DNA from: Agrococcus lahaulensis DSM 17612 | GTDB taxonomy: Bacteria; Actinomycetota; Actinomycetes; Actinomycetales; Microbacteriaceae | Length of the DNA stretch: 64,000 nt | NCBI RefSeq assembly: GCF_000425105.1 | Contig: NZ_AULD01000005.1 | Location: forward strand, 124,001-188,000 | Direction: 5' to 3' | In this document: one piece after another, positions 8,048-16,129 of the stretch | Position numbering within the stretch: position 1 is the first letter of the stretch | How the letters are laid out: every line of letters starts with the position of its first letter | Notes under the pieces: model-generated | What the model was told of the DNA's origin: nothing | What the model saw: the letters and a program-made list of their open reading frames with translations, nothing else | Databases searched by the model: none | Translations under genes and position numbers: made by a program

Positions 8048-8872
8048 TCAGCCGGCGGCGAGCTCCCGGGCGCGCTCGAGCGCCGCGGCCGTCGCGCGGT
8101 CGAAGACGTCGCCGAGGCGCGCCTCCTGCAGCACCGCGATCGCCCGCTCGGTCGTGCCCTTCGGGCTCGTCACCCGGCGGCGCAGCTCGGCCGGCTCCGC
8201 TCCCTCGGCGGCGAGCAGCTCGCTCGCGCCGCGGAAGGTGCCCTGCACCATCGTCGCCGCCTGCTCGGGGGTGAAGCCCATCCGCTCGGCCGCGCCCGTG
8301 AGCTCCTCGATGAGCAGGAAGATGTACGCGGGCCCGGAGCCCGAGATGGTCGAGAGCGCGTCGATCTGCGACTCGTCGAGCACGAGCACCTCCCCGACCG
8401 ACTCGAACAGCCGCCCGACGAGCGCGACGTCGTGGGCCGAGGCGCGGCTGCCGCCCGCGATGCCTGTGACGCCGAGCCCGACGTGCGAGGGCGTGTTGGG
8501 CATCGCCCGGACGACGGCGACGGATGCGGGCAGTGCGGCCTCGATGGACGCGGTCGTCGTGCCCGCCGCGATCGAGACGACCACCGCATCCGCCTCGAGG
8601 TGCGGCGCGACCTCGCGCGCGAGCTCGACGATGCCCGCCGGCTTCACCCCGAGCACCACGAGCTTCGCGCCGGCGACCGCGCGGGCGTTGCCGTCGGGCT
8701 CCGACTCGAGCGCGATGGACTCGACGCCCTCCAGCCGGATCGCGCTCGCCTTCTCGGCGGTCCGGTTCGTCACGACGATGCGCTCGGCACCGTGGCGCGC
8801 GAGCCCCGTGAGGATCGCGCCGCCCATCGAGCCGACGCCGAGCATGGCGATGGGAGGGAGCAGCTCTGGCAT
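8048..8872 (-). CDS. proC: Pyrroline-5-carboxylate reductase
   Basis: 274-residue cytosolic enzyme catalysing the last step of proline synthesis, NAD(P)H-dependent reduction of pyrroline-5-carboxylate. The dinucleotide motif GVGSMG lies at residues 12-17. The family landmarks VVRAMPNTP and SGSGPAYIFLLIEEL, and the C-terminal VTSPKGTTERAI, are present. Convergent with the YchJ gene, 6 bases apart. Confidence 0.95.
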   Translation of the reverse strand: MPELLPPIAMLGVGSMGGAILTGLARHGAERIVVTNRTAEKASAIRLEGVESIALESEPDGNARAVAGAKLVVLGVKPAGIVELAREVAPHLEADAVVVSIAAGTTTASIEAALPASVAVVRAMPNTPSHVGLGVTGIAGGSRASAHDVALVGRLFESVGEVLVLDESQIDALSTISGSGPAYIFLLIEELTGAAERMGFTPEQAATMVQGTFRGASELLAAEGAEPAELRRRVTSPKGTTERAIAVLQEARLGDVFDRATAAALERARELAAG

Positions 8873-8925
8873 GCCGCCAGGCTAGTGCCGCGAGCCGCGA
8901 GCGCCGCCCGCGTAGACTCGCGGCC

Positions 8926-9888
8926 GTGAGCGCATCCCACGGTACGAAGGCGGTCGTCGCGGCGTTCCTCGCGAACACGGGCATCGCCATCACGAAGTTC
9001 GTCGCCTGGTTCTTCTCCGGTTCGGCGTCGATGCTCGCCGAGGCGATCCACTCGGTCGCCGACGCCGGCAACCAGCTGCTGCTCCTGCTCGGCGGCCGGC
9101 TCGCGAAGCGGAAGGCCGACGCCGAGCACCCGTTCGGCTACGGCCGCGAGCGCTACGTGTGGGCGTTCATCGTCGCGCTCGTGCTGTTCTCGGTCGGCGG
9201 CCTCTTCTCGATCGCCGAGGGCGTCTCGAAGCTGCGCGACCCGCACGAGCTCGACATCATCTGGCTGCCGCTCGTCGTGCTCGGCATCGCGATCGTGCTC
9301 GAGAGCCTCTCGTTCCGCACCGCCATCAAGGAGTCGAACAAGGTGCGCGGCAAGGCGCGCTGGGTGGACTTCATCCGCAAGGCGAAGAGCCCCGAGCTGC
9401 CGGTCGTCCTGCTCGAGGACCTCGCGGCGCTCCTCGGCCTCATCTTCGCGTTCATCGCGGTGGGCCTCACGGCGCTCACCGGCAACCCGCTCTTCGACGC
9501 GATCGGCACGATCGTCATCGGCGTGCTGCTCATCGTCGTCGCGGCCGTGCTGGCCGTCGAGATGAAGTCGCTCCTCATCGGCGAGGGCGCGACGAAGGAG
9601 GACACGGCGCGCATCGCGCGCGTGCTGAACGCCGCCCCGGGCGTCGAGTCGGTCATCCACATGAAGACGCTCTACCTCGGGCCCGACGAGCTCATGATCG
9701 CCGCGAAGGTCGCGTTCCCGCCGAAGAGCGACATCGAGCACGTCGCGCGCACGATCAACGAGCTGGAGTCGCTGCTGCGCGCCGAGATCCCGCACGCGCG
9801 AGTGATCTACATCGAGCCCGACCTCTACGTCCACCGGCCCGAGATCGCTCCCTCGACCGACCACATCGTGATCCAGTCGGGCAACTGA
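8926..9888 (+). CDS. Cation diffusion facilitator family transporter
   Basis: 320-residue CDF metal-ion/proton antiporter exporting divalent metals such as Zn2+ from the cytoplasm. About six membrane helices are visible. The TM2 metal site is in EAIHSVADAGNQ (H and D), with HPFGYGRERY in the following loop; the TM5 site is less canonical (LLEDLAALLGL). A C-terminal cytoplasmic domain of about 90 residues follows. GTG start at 8926, divergent from proC. Metal specificity is not readable. Confidence 0.9.
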   Translation: MSASHGTKAVVAAFLANTGIAITKFVAWFFSGSASMLAEAIHSVADAGNQLLLLLGGRLAKRKADAEHPFGYGRERYVWAFIVALVLFSVGGLFSIAEGVSKLRDPHELDIIWLPLVVLGIAIVLESLSFRTAIKESNKVRGKARWVDFIRKAKSPELPVVLLEDLAALLGLIFAFIAVGLTALTGNPLFDAIGTIVIGVLLIVVAAVLAVEMKSLLIGEGATKEDTARIARVLNAAPGVESVIHMKTLYLGPDELMIAAKVAFPPKSDIEHVARTINELESLLRAEIPHARVIYIEPDLYVHRPEIAPSTDHIVIQSGN

Positions 9889-9919
9889 CGGACGGGACGC
9901 GTCTGTGTAGGCTGTCTGC

Positions 9920-10336
9920 ATGGACTTCCTGCACTCGCTGCTGCTCGCCGGCCACTTCATCGGCCTCGCCCTGCTCGTCGGCACGTTCTTCGTGCAGATG
10001 CGCGCGAAGGCCGGGCACAACTTCACCCTGCTGCTGATCGGCGGCGCGCTGCAGCTCGTCACGGGCGTCTCGCTCTACGGGCTCGCCATGGCGAACGACG
10101 CCGACGTGAACCACATGAAGCTCGGCATCAAGGGCGTCATCGCGCTCGTCGTCTTCGTCGCCGCGCTCGTCGGCTTCCTCCGCCAGCGCTCGATGCGAGC
10201 CGAGAAGTCACGCCTCGCCGCCGGCGGCGCCGTGGCGGCCGCCGACGTCGCCCTCGAGCGCAAGCTCCTGCCGTTCTTCCACACGGCCGGCGGGCTCGCG
10301 CTCGTCAACCTGCTCATCGCGGTCTTCTGGCGCTGA
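9920..10336 (+). CDS. Four-helix membrane protein, unknown function
   Basis: 138-residue protein with four predicted membrane segments, starting MDFLHSLLLAGHFIGLALLVG. The early His12 and later HMKLGIKG resemble small membrane proteins with a helix-embedded histidine, but no family is firmly recognised. It starts 31 bases after the CDF transporter and ends 9 bases before the next gene, so it may share an operon. Confidence 0.7.
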   Translation: MDFLHSLLLAGHFIGLALLVGTFFVQMRAKAGHNFTLLLIGGALQLVTGVSLYGLAMANDADVNHMKLGIKGVIALVVFVAALVGFLRQRSMRAEKSRLAAGGAVAAADVALERKLLPFFHTAGGLALVNLLIAVFWR

Positions 10337-10345
10337 GGTAACCGG

Positions 10346-11293
10346 ATGGGGTGGCTCGAGCTCGTCGCCCTCCTCGCCATCCTGGGCGTGACGATCGCGC
10401 TCGTGCTCGCGGGACCCCGCCTGTGGCACAGCGCCTCCACGCAGGGAGCCCGCCGCATGGGCGGCGGGCTCGGCGTCGTCGACGAGATATGGCGCCCGCA
10501 CACCTACGAGCAGCGCATCGTCGAGGAGCAGCGCGAGGCGGCCGGCGACCAGGTCGAGGGGCTCGAGCCGAAGGACCCCGCGCTGCCCGCCCGGCGACTG
10601 AGCGTCGAGTCGACCGCTTCCCGCCGACTCGACCGGCTGTCGCCGCCGCCGCCGGCGACTCGACCGCTTCTCGCCTACTCGAGCCCTTGCCGCGGGTCCG
10701 CTCGACGCGAGGGGGTCGGCTCGACGCGAGGCGGTCGGCTCGACGCGAAGGGGTCGAGTCGCGAGCGGCGCCGCGCCGCGCGGTCAGCGGCGCTCGGCGA
10801 AGAACGCGCGCAGCTGCGCCTCGGCCTCGGGCGCGAGCACGCCCGAGACGACCTCGACGCGGTGGGGCAAGCGCCGTTCGCGCAGCAGGTCGACGACGCT
10901 GCCGGCGGCGCCGGCCTTCTCGTCCCACGCCCCGAACACGACCCGATCGATGCGGCTCGCGAGGATCGCGCCCGCGCACATGACGCACGGCTCGAGCGTG
11001 ACGACGAGCGCGCATCCGTCGAGCCGCCACGCACCGCGCGTCGCGGCCGCCTCGCGCAGCGCGACGACCTCGGCGTGCGCGGTCGGATCGTGCCGCAGCT
11101 CGCGCTCGTTCCGCCCCGTGCCGATGACGGTGCCGGATGCGTCGACCACGACCGCGCCGACCGGCACGTCGGCAGAGCGCTCGGCCGCCGTCGCCTCGTC
11201 GAGCGCGAGGCGCATGAGCGCCTCGTCGCGTGCCGCCGGCCGCATCCGCCCTCCTCGTCGGGCGCACCGCAAGCAGGCGGCCCACTACCCTGA
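10346..11293 (+). CDS. Membrane-anchored hypothetical protein; reading frame runs on through a repeat
   Basis: Only about the first 80 codons look like a real gene: an N-terminal membrane segment ([21 protein letters not shown]) and a short soluble part with [22 protein letters not shown]. Beyond about position 10590 the frame enters a GC-rich repeat (10602-10763) and then runs antisense to tadA, with composition unlike the start. The original stop was probably lost when the repeat arose. The true product length is uncertain; the N-terminal part resembles short conserved Microbacteriaceae proteins. Confidence 0.5.
   Translation: MGWLELVALLAILGVTIALVLAGPRLWHSASTQGARRMGGGLGVVDEIWRPHTYEQRIVEEQREAAGDQVEGLEPKDPALPARRLSVESTASRRLDRLSPPPPATRPLLAYSSPCRGSARREGVGSTRGGRLDAKGSSRERRRAARSAALGEERAQLRLGLGREHARDDLDAVGQAPFAQQVDDAAGGAGLLVPRPEHDPIDAAREDRARAHDARLERDDERASVEPPRTARRGRLAQRDDLGVRGRIVPQLALVPPRADDGAGCVDHDRADRHVGRALGRRRLVEREAHERLVACRRPHPPSSSGAPQAGGPLP
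10602..10763. repeat. Inverted GC-rich repeat family C (GACTCGACCGCTTC units)
   Basis: Units such as CGACTCGACCGCTTCTCGCC (10656 onward) on the left are answered on the right by GGTCGGCTCGACGCGAGGC-type units and GCGAAGGGGTCGAGTC, giving an imperfect long inverted repeat. It sits between the 10346 gene and the 3' end of tadA and extends the reading frame of the former. It differs in sequence from the CTCGATACGC family elsewhere in the window. Confidence 0.7.
10784..11245 (-). CDS. tadA: tRNA adenosine(34) deaminase
   Basis: 153-residue zinc deaminase converting A34 to inosine in tRNA-Arg(ACG), a tRNA also encoded in this window at 23664-23736. The zinc and catalytic motifs HAE (residues 57-59) and PCVMC (86-90) are intact. 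ATG at 11245 gives the usual length. It is divergent from upp with 53 bases between. Confidence 0.93.
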   Translation of the reverse strand: MRPAARDEALMRLALDEATAAERSADVPVGAVVVDASGTVIGTGRNERELRHDPTAHAEVVALREAAATRGAWRLDGCALVVTLEPCVMCAGAILASRIDRVVFGAWDEKAGAAGSVVDLLRERRLPHRVEVVSGVLAPEAEAQLRAFFAERR

Positions 11294-11298
11294 ACCCT

Positions 11299-11937
11299 AT
11301 GCGAGTCCACGTCGCCGACCACCCGCTCATCACCCACAAGCTCACCGTGCTGCGGGATGCGCGCACGCCGTCGCCGACCTTCCGGTCGCTCGTGGGCGAG
11401 CTGATGACGCTGCTGGCCTACGAGGCGACCCGCAACGTGCGCGTGACGCCGAAGGAGATCCAGACGCCGGTGACGGTCACGACCGGCGTCGAGATCGCCG
11501 AGCCGCGACCGCTGGTCGTGCCGATCCTGCGCGCCGGCCTCGGCATGCTCGAGGGCATGACGGCGCTCGTGCCGACCGCCGAGGTCGGCTTCCTCGGCAT
11601 GGCGCGCAACGAGACGACGCTCCAGCCGACGACCTACGCCGAGCGGCTGCCCGACGACCTCTCGGATCGGCAGTGCTTCGTGCTCGACCCGATGCTCGCG
11701 ACCGGCGGCTCGCTCTCGGGCGCCATGCAGTTCCTCTTCGATCGCGGCGCGGTCGACGTCACCGCCATCTGCCTGCTCGGCACCCCGGAGGGGCTCGAGC
11801 GGGTCGAGCGCGACATGGACGGCCACGACGTGACGATCGTGCTGGGCGCCCTCGACGAGGGCCTCGACGAGCGCGGCTTCATCGTGCCCGGCCTCGGCGA
11901 CGCGGGCGACCGGCTCTACGGCACCGTCGACGAGTGA
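11299..11937 (+). CDS. upp: Uracil phosphoribosyltransferase
   Basis: 212-residue pyrimidine salvage enzyme converting uracil and PRPP to UMP in the cytosol. The PRPP loop [11 protein letters not shown] lies at about 128-138, and [10 protein letters not shown] and the C-terminal [12 protein letters not shown] uracil-binding region are present. Length matches the family. It is divergent from tadA and followed by the regulatory region of the winged-helix gene. Confidence 0.95.
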   Translation: MRVHVADHPLITHKLTVLRDARTPSPTFRSLVGELMTLLAYEATRNVRVTPKEIQTPVTVTTGVEIAEPRPLVVPILRAGLGMLEGMTALVPTAEVGFLGMARNETTLQPTTYAERLPDDLSDRQCFVLDPMLATGGSLSGAMQFLFDRGAVDVTAICLLGTPEGLERVERDMDGHDVTIVLGALDEGLDERGFIVPGLGDAGDRLYGTVDE

Positions 11938-11957
11938 TGCCCGCGGCGCCGCGCGCC

Positions 11958-11977
11958 GTCACAATTCGTCACATTGC
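11958..11977 (+). promoter_or_regulatory. Tandem decamer, candidate winged-helix operator
   Basis: GTCACAATTC is followed directly by GTCACATTGC, a direct repeat with a 10-base period, ending 8 bases before the -35 box at 11986. OmpR-type winged helices bind direct repeats of this spacing, so autoregulation by the protein encoded at 12316 is plausible but unproven. Confidence 0.45.
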
Positions 11978-11985
11978 GCGGCCGT

Positions 11986-12015
11986 TTGACTTCCCGCGCG
12001 ACAAGCCGCGATACT
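11986..12015 (+). promoter_or_regulatory. Sigma-70-type promoter for leaderless mini-ORF
   Basis: TTGACT at 11986-11991 and GATACT at 12010-12015 are separated by 18 bases, one of the best -35/-10 pairs in the window. The expected start point, near 12022, coincides with the ATG at 12023, so the first message would be leaderless. Confidence 0.65.
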
Positions 12016-12022
12016 GACAGGC

Positions 12023-12118
12023 ATGATGACCACCTTCGGCCCCCAGTCCGTCCTCGCGACGAACGGGACGAACGGCATGATGATGCCGATGGTCGCCATG
12101 CGTCGAATGTGTGCTTGA
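12023..12118 (+). CDS. Leaderless Met-rich 31-residue peptide (candidate leader peptide)
   Basis: 31 codons starting MMTTFGPQSVLAT, with a central NGMMMPMVAM and ending CA. Eight of the 31 residues are methionine. The ATG lies at the predicted transcription start of the 11986-12015 promoter. The last codons (CGT CGA ATG TGT GCT) are unlike normal GC3-rich usage here, as in a peptide whose translation rather than product matters. It lies upstream of a winged-helix gene with alternative hairpins between. Coding status is unproven. Confidence 0.4.
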   Translation: MMTTFGPQSVLATNGTNGMMMPMVAMRRMCA

Positions 12119-12244
12119 GCCCAGCTCGCACCCGCCCGACCGCTCCGCATCGGAGTCGCTGACGCATACCCGTCGCACCCCGTGAGGCCCTGAGCAGGCC
12201 TTCGAGCGGTCACCGGACCCATCCGAGGTCTGCGCACCACCCCT

Positions 12245-12294
12245 CGACTCCTCGAGTCGGCAGCACTCATCGCCCCTCCGCGGGCGCTGCCGAC
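12245..12294 (+). promoter_or_regulatory. Mutually exclusive leader hairpins (attenuator-like)
   Basis: CGACTC at 12245-12250 pairs with GAGTCG at 12254-12259. GTCGGCAGC at 12256-12264 pairs with GCTGCCGAC at 12286-12294. The two stems share bases 12256-12259 and cannot coexist. The second stem ends 21 bases before the ATG at 12316, close to its GGAAGG ribosome site. An attenuation or translation switch is inferred. Confidence 0.4.
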
Positions 12295-12315
12295 CGCACG
12301 CCGGAAGGCCCTCCC

Positions 12316-13056
12316 ATGACCATCACCGCTCTCCCCACCCGCACTGCCCTTCACCGTCAGCTCGGCCGCCCCTCGCTCGCCCAGCCCCGCACGAGCGGCT
12401 CGAGCGCCCTCAAGCCGCAGCCCGCCGCATCCGCCCCGACCCCGACGGCCGCGCCGCGCGCCGCCGTCCGGGCCGTGCCCGAGGGCACCGAGGCGCGCGG
12501 CTTCGTGCTCTACGTCGGCCTCGGCGAGGACGCCGCCGCCGAGGACCGCGTCGAGCTCGCGCGCCTCGTGACCGAGCTGCGCGCGCTCACGGCGAAGCTC
12601 GCCCCGAGCGCCCAGACCCACGCCGCCGTCGCGCTCGCCCCCGCGGGCGCCGGTGGCCGCGACGTCGACGTCGTGCGCCGCGCGCTCGGCGACCCCGCGG
12701 TGCAGCAGCCCGCGGCCGAGACCGACCCGGGCATCGTCATCGACCTGACCCGCAAGCGCGTCGCGATCGGCGACGAGATCGCGCCGCTCACCTACCGCGA
12801 GTTCGAGCTGCTGCAGCACATCGTGCTGCGCGAGGGCTCGACGGTCGGCCGCTGCGACATCATCGACGCGCTGTGGGACGCCGACGCCGACGACCGTCCC
12901 AACGAGCGCACGATCGACGTGCACGTGCGGCGCCTGCGCGCGAAGCTCGGCGCCTACGCCGAGATCATCCGCACCGTGCGCGGCGCGGGCTACCGCTTCG
13001 ACGGGCACGCCGACGTCACGGTGCTCGCCTCCGGGCCGAGCCCCGACCGCTTCTGA
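12316..13056 (+). CDS. Orphan OmpR-type winged-helix DNA-binding protein
   Basis: 246-residue protein. Residues about 1-60 are Ala/Pro/Thr-rich and disordered, about 60-130 form an unassigned alpha/beta segment (RGFVLYVGLGEDAAAEDRVELARL), and about 140-235 form a trans_reg_C winged helix (PLTYREFELLQHIV, then RTIDVHVRRLRAKLG and IRTVRGAGYRF). The phospho-acceptor receiver domain of a response regulator is absent and no kinase gene is adjacent. ATG at 12316 has GGAAGG 7 bases upstream. Function as a transcription factor is inferred. Confidence 0.85.
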   Translation: MTITALPTRTALHRQLGRPSLAQPRTSGSSALKPQPAASAPTPTAAPRAAVRAVPEGTEARGFVLYVGLGEDAAAEDRVELARLVTELRALTAKLAPSAQTHAAVALAPAGAGGRDVDVVRRALGDPAVQQPAAETDPGIVIDLTRKRVAIGDEIAPLTYREFELLQHIVLREGSTVGRCDIIDALWDADADDRPNERTIDVHVRRLRAKLGAYAEIIRTVRGAGYRFDGHADVTVLASGPSPDRF

Positions 13057-13180
13057 CCAGCGCCCACAGCCCATTCACAGGTAGAACTGGGTCGGTTCGT
13101 TACCCATCCGTTATACGTTCGTCGCACGTCGATCGTAGTGCTGTGGCGATCGGCGGAAGCGGAGGCAGCAGCCTCACTTG

Positions 13181-13229
13181 GTGCAAGGGACTGGGGCCGG
13201 TCGGGAGAACCCGATCGGCCCTCTTGCAC
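13181..13229 (+). other. Long stable hairpin, possible terminator or structured RNA
   Basis: GTGCAAG at 13181-13187 pairs with CTTGCAC at 13223-13229, and GGGCCGGTCGGG at 13194-13205 pairs with CCCGATCGGCCC at 13210-13221 with one G-T wobble, closed by an AGAA tetraloop. No T run follows on the plus strand. It lies about 125 bases beyond the winged-helix stop and 11 bases before the hydrolase 3' end, so it may terminate from either side. Confidence 0.6.
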
Positions 13230-13240
13230 ATCCGGGCAGG

Positions 13241-13999
13241 TCAGCCGAGGTGCTCGGCGAGGAACGCGGATGCGCGGCGCCGGAAGGCGCCCGAGGTCGG
13301 CGCGTTCACGTGGTTGCGACCGGGGATCTCCTCGAAGCGGCCATCGGCCAGGAGCGGCAGCAGCTCGCGGGTGTCGTCCGCGCGGGTGTCCTTCGCGCCC
13401 GTCATGAGCAGCGTCGGCACGGCCGGCGGCGCTTGGGCCGGGTCGAAGAGCGTGCGCGAGACCTCGCCCGCGAGCGTGACGAGCGTCGCCGGGTCGTGCT
13501 CGGGGAACACCGCCGCGAGGTCGACGATGAACGACTCCATGGGGCCGGGCTCGGCCTCGCCCGCGAGCGCGCGCTGCGCGAGGTCGACGTCGAAGCGCTC
13601 GAACGGGTCGCTCGCCGGCAGTCCGCCGAGCACGAGCGCCCGGAAGGCGTGCGGACGGGTGCCGGCATGCCGCCAGAGCAGCCGGGCGCCCATCGAGTAG
13701 CCGATCGCCCCGGGTGGCTCGTCGAGCGCGAGCTGCGCGAGCACCGCGTCGACGTCGGCGACGAAGCGCGGCACGTCGTAGCCGGTCGATGGCCGGTCGC
13801 TCTCGCCGTGGCCGCGGAGGTCCATCGCGATGCCGCGGAGCCCGCGCTCGGCGAGCGCGGCGCTCCAGCCGCTCCCGATCCAGTTGCGCTTCGCGTTCGA
13901 CGAGAAGCCATGGATCATCAGCACGGGCGAGCCGTCGGGGTCGCCGAGCTCGTGCAGGGCGATCCGCACGCCGTCGGGCGCCATCGCGAACACGGTCAT
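13241..13999 (-). CDS. Alpha/beta hydrolase
   Basis: 252-residue cytosolic serine hydrolase. The nucleophile elbow is GYSMG with Ser102, the oxyanion HG is at residues 30-31, LRGHGESDRP matches the family, and the catalytic His is probably His230 in GRNHVNAP. Substrate unknown. It stands alone on the minus strand between two plus-strand genes. Confidence 0.88.
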   Translation of the reverse strand: MTVFAMAPDGVRIALHELGDPDGSPVLMIHGFSSNAKRNWIGSGWSAALAERGLRGIAMDLRGHGESDRPSTGYDVPRFVADVDAVLAQLALDEPPGAIGYSMGARLLWRHAGTRPHAFRALVLGGLPASDPFERFDVDLAQRALAGEAEPGPMESFIVDLAAVFPEHDPATLVTLAGEVSRTLFDPAQAPPAVPTLLMTGAKDTRADDTRELLPLLADGRFEEIPGRNHVNAPTSGAFRRRASAFLAEHLG

Positions 14000-14092
14000 G
14001 CTGCTCCTCGGTCGGGGGCGGATGCGGTGCGTCGGGTGACGAGGGGCGGTGCCCGTCGAGCCCTAGGCTAGCGACGAGAGAAGGGTGCTGCG

Positions 14093-14782
14093 TTGGCGCG
14101 TTCCGTCCTGTTCATCAAGCACATCGAGTACGAGACGGGCGGGCATGCGACGACGCTGCTGAGCCACCTGCCGACGCGCGAAGCGGTGCTCGAGACCGCG
14201 CTGCCGCCGCTCGACGACATCGCCGGCATCGTCATCACCGGCGGGCAGATGAGCGCCGCCGAGGTCGATCGCTTCCCGTCGCTGCAGGCGACGGCCGATC
14301 TCGCGCTGCGGGCCATCGACGCGGACGTGCCGGTGCTGGGCATCTGCCTCGGCCACCAGATCATCGGCCGCGCGCTCGGCGGTGTGCACCGCGAGGGCGT
14401 CGTCGACGCCGTCGGCATCCTCGACATCGAGCTCCTCGAGCCCGACCCGTGGCTCGGCGACCACGTCGGCCGGCTCGGCGCCATGCGCTGGAACAGCGAC
14501 GTCGTCTCGCTCCCGCCGGGCGCGCGGCTGCTCGCGCGCAGCGCGACCGTCGACAACGACGCGTTCCGCTACGGCTCGGCGCTCGGCATGCAGTTCCACC
14601 TCGAGGCCGACGACCGCGTCATGCGACTCTGGGACTCCGTGGCGTCACCGACGCTCTCGGAGCTGCGCGACCCGGATGCGGTGGCCGAGTGGCGCGCACA
14701 CCTCGCGAGCGACGAGACCCTGCTGGGCGTCGTCGAGCGCGGCTTCGGCGCGTTCGCGGAGGCGTGCGCCGCGCGGCTGTGA
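14093..14782 (+). CDS. Class I glutamine amidotransferase-like protein
   Basis: 229-residue single-domain GATase1. The nucleophile Cys85 is in GICLGHQIIG, and the His169-Glu171 pair is in QFHLEAD, so the triad is complete. No synthase domain is fused and none is adjacent; similar stand-alone proteins are often labelled GMP synthase-like. The TTG start at 14093 has GAGAGAAGGG upstream; no ATG near the domain start competes. Confidence 0.85.
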   Translation: MARSVLFIKHIEYETGGHATTLLSHLPTREAVLETALPPLDDIAGIVITGGQMSAAEVDRFPSLQATADLALRAIDADVPVLGICLGHQIIGRALGGVHREGVVDAVGILDIELLEPDPWLGDHVGRLGAMRWNSDVVSLPPGARLLARSATVDNDAFRYGSALGMQFHLEADDRVMRLWDSVASPTLSELRDPDAVAEWRAHLASDETLLGVVERGFGAFAEACAARL

Positions 14783-14843
14783 CGGCCGCGCCGCACCACC
14801 GGGGTCAGCCGGCGAGCCGCACCGTCGCCTCGGTCGGCCCGCC

Positions 14844-15200
14844 TCAGCGCTCGGTGCCGCCGACCCGCACCCGATCGGGCTGCACCACCGCCTCGGTCAG
14901 CACCGCGCCGTCCTCGCCGAGCGCGCGGAGCCTCAGCCGCTCGCCAGGGTAGTAGAGCGTGAACGTCGCGAGCTCGTCCCCGACGGTGACGCGGCCGGCT
15001 CCGATCTCGGCTTCGCCCCCGACGCCGCAGCCCGCCTCCGGGCACACCTCGAGCGCCGCGATGCCGTCCGCGGCCCACCCGAGCTCGACGTGCAACGTGC
15101 TCGAGTAGCCGACAGCGGTGCAGGCGGCACCGAACCCGCAGCCCGTCGTGCCGGCGACGACGGCGAGCGTCGCAGCGAGCGCTCCCCGTGCGCGGCGCAC
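14844..15200 (-). CDS. Putative exported small protein, unknown function
   Basis: 118-residue protein with a basic start, a hydrophobic stretch (ALAATLAVVAG) and a Cys at residue 19 in GTTGC, a weak lipobox at best. The mature part carries Cys pairs (CTAV, CPEAGCG) and beta-rich segments such as LATFTLYYPGERLRLRALG. GTG start at 15200 lies 2 bases after the asparaginase stop, so it is probably the second gene of that transcription unit. No family recognised. Confidence 0.65.
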   Translation of the reverse strand: MRRARGALAATLAVVAGTTGCGFGAACTAVGYSSTLHVELGWAADGIAALEVCPEAGCGVGGEAEIGAGRVTVGDELATFTLYYPGERLRLRALGEDGAVLTEAVVQPDRVRVGGTER

Positions 15201-15202
15201 GG

Positions 15203-16120
15203 CTACACGACCGGGCGCAGCAGGCCCACGGGCTCGCCGGCGCTGCGCTGCACGAGACCGAGCGGTTCGGCGAGCCGATCGAGCGTGCCCTCGGGGAGCG
15301 CGCCCGCCCGCTCGAGCATCGCGAGGGCGACCGGTGCGCCGGCTCGCCGCGCGCCGTCGGCGCTCTTCACGACCGCGGTCGTGCCGTCGGGGGCGACCAT
15401 CGCCTGCGTGCCCTCGGCCCCGAACTTCGTCGCGCATCCGGTGCCCGCGATCACGACCGCATCGGGTCGGCCCGCGCCGTCGATGAGCGTCGGGTGCGCC
15501 CGCATCGCGTCGCCGACGAAGCGGTGCCCGCCCGTGCCGTCGGGCGCGAGGCGGCGGAAGGCGCGAGCGAGGCCGAGCGGGGTTGTGGCGAAGACGAGCG
15601 CCCCGCAGCCGTCGCGCGCGATGCCGGGCACGCTCTCGCCCGCGGCACCGTCGATCCCCTCGCGGAGGACCGCGGTCAGCGGATGCGACTCCTCCCAGTA
15701 CCCGTCGGACACGCCGAGCGCGCGCGCTGCGGCGGCGAACGCGATGTGCTTGCCGACGCACATGTGCGCGAAGCGCCGCTGCGTGCCGTCGGGCGCCTTC
15801 ATCGGCGGGCAGCGGAGCGACGCCTCGTCGACGTCGAGGGCTGCCGCCATCGCCTGCGCGGTCGCGACGTGCTCGTCGTCCGCCCAATGGCTCGCGCTCG
15901 CGAGCGCGGCGTGCGCGGGCTCGAGCTCGACGAGGCCCCGCTCGAGCAGCGTCGCCGCGAAGAGCGGCTTGAGCGCGCTGCGCGCGAGGAACGGGCGCTC
16001 GACCGGCCCGTGGGCCTCGATGACGCGGCCCTCCGGGTCGATGAGCACCGCGACGCCGCGGTGCTCGGACTCGATGAATCCGTCGCGCTCGACGACGGCG
16101 AGGAGCTCGGTGGCTGGCAT
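15203..16120 (-). CDS. L-asparaginase (asparaginase II family)
   Basis: 305-residue protein of the Rhizobium-type asparaginase II family (PF06089), hydrolysing asparagine to aspartate and ammonia. Recognisable blocks are the N-terminal ESEHRGVAVLID, the FLARSALKPLFAA serine region, CPPMKAP and HMCVGKHIAF, and the later GRPDAVVIAGTGCATKFGAEG. No signal peptide, so cytosolic. Starts 10 bases from the 3' end of the alkyltransferase gene, in the same direction. Confidence 0.88.
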   Translation of the reverse strand: MPATELLAVVERDGFIESEHRGVAVLIDPEGRVIEAHGPVERPFLARSALKPLFAATLLERGLVELEPAHAALASASHWADDEHVATAQAMAAALDVDEASLRCPPMKAPDGTQRRFAHMCVGKHIAFAAAARALGVSDGYWEESHPLTAVLREGIDGAAGESVPGIARDGCGALVFATTPLGLARAFRRLAPDGTGGHRFVGDAMRAHPTLIDGAGRPDAVVIAGTGCATKFGAEGTQAMVAPDGTTAVVKSADGARRAGAPVALAMLERAGALPEGTLDRLAEPLGLVQRSAGEPVGLLRPVV

Positions 16121-16129
16121 CCGCCCAGG

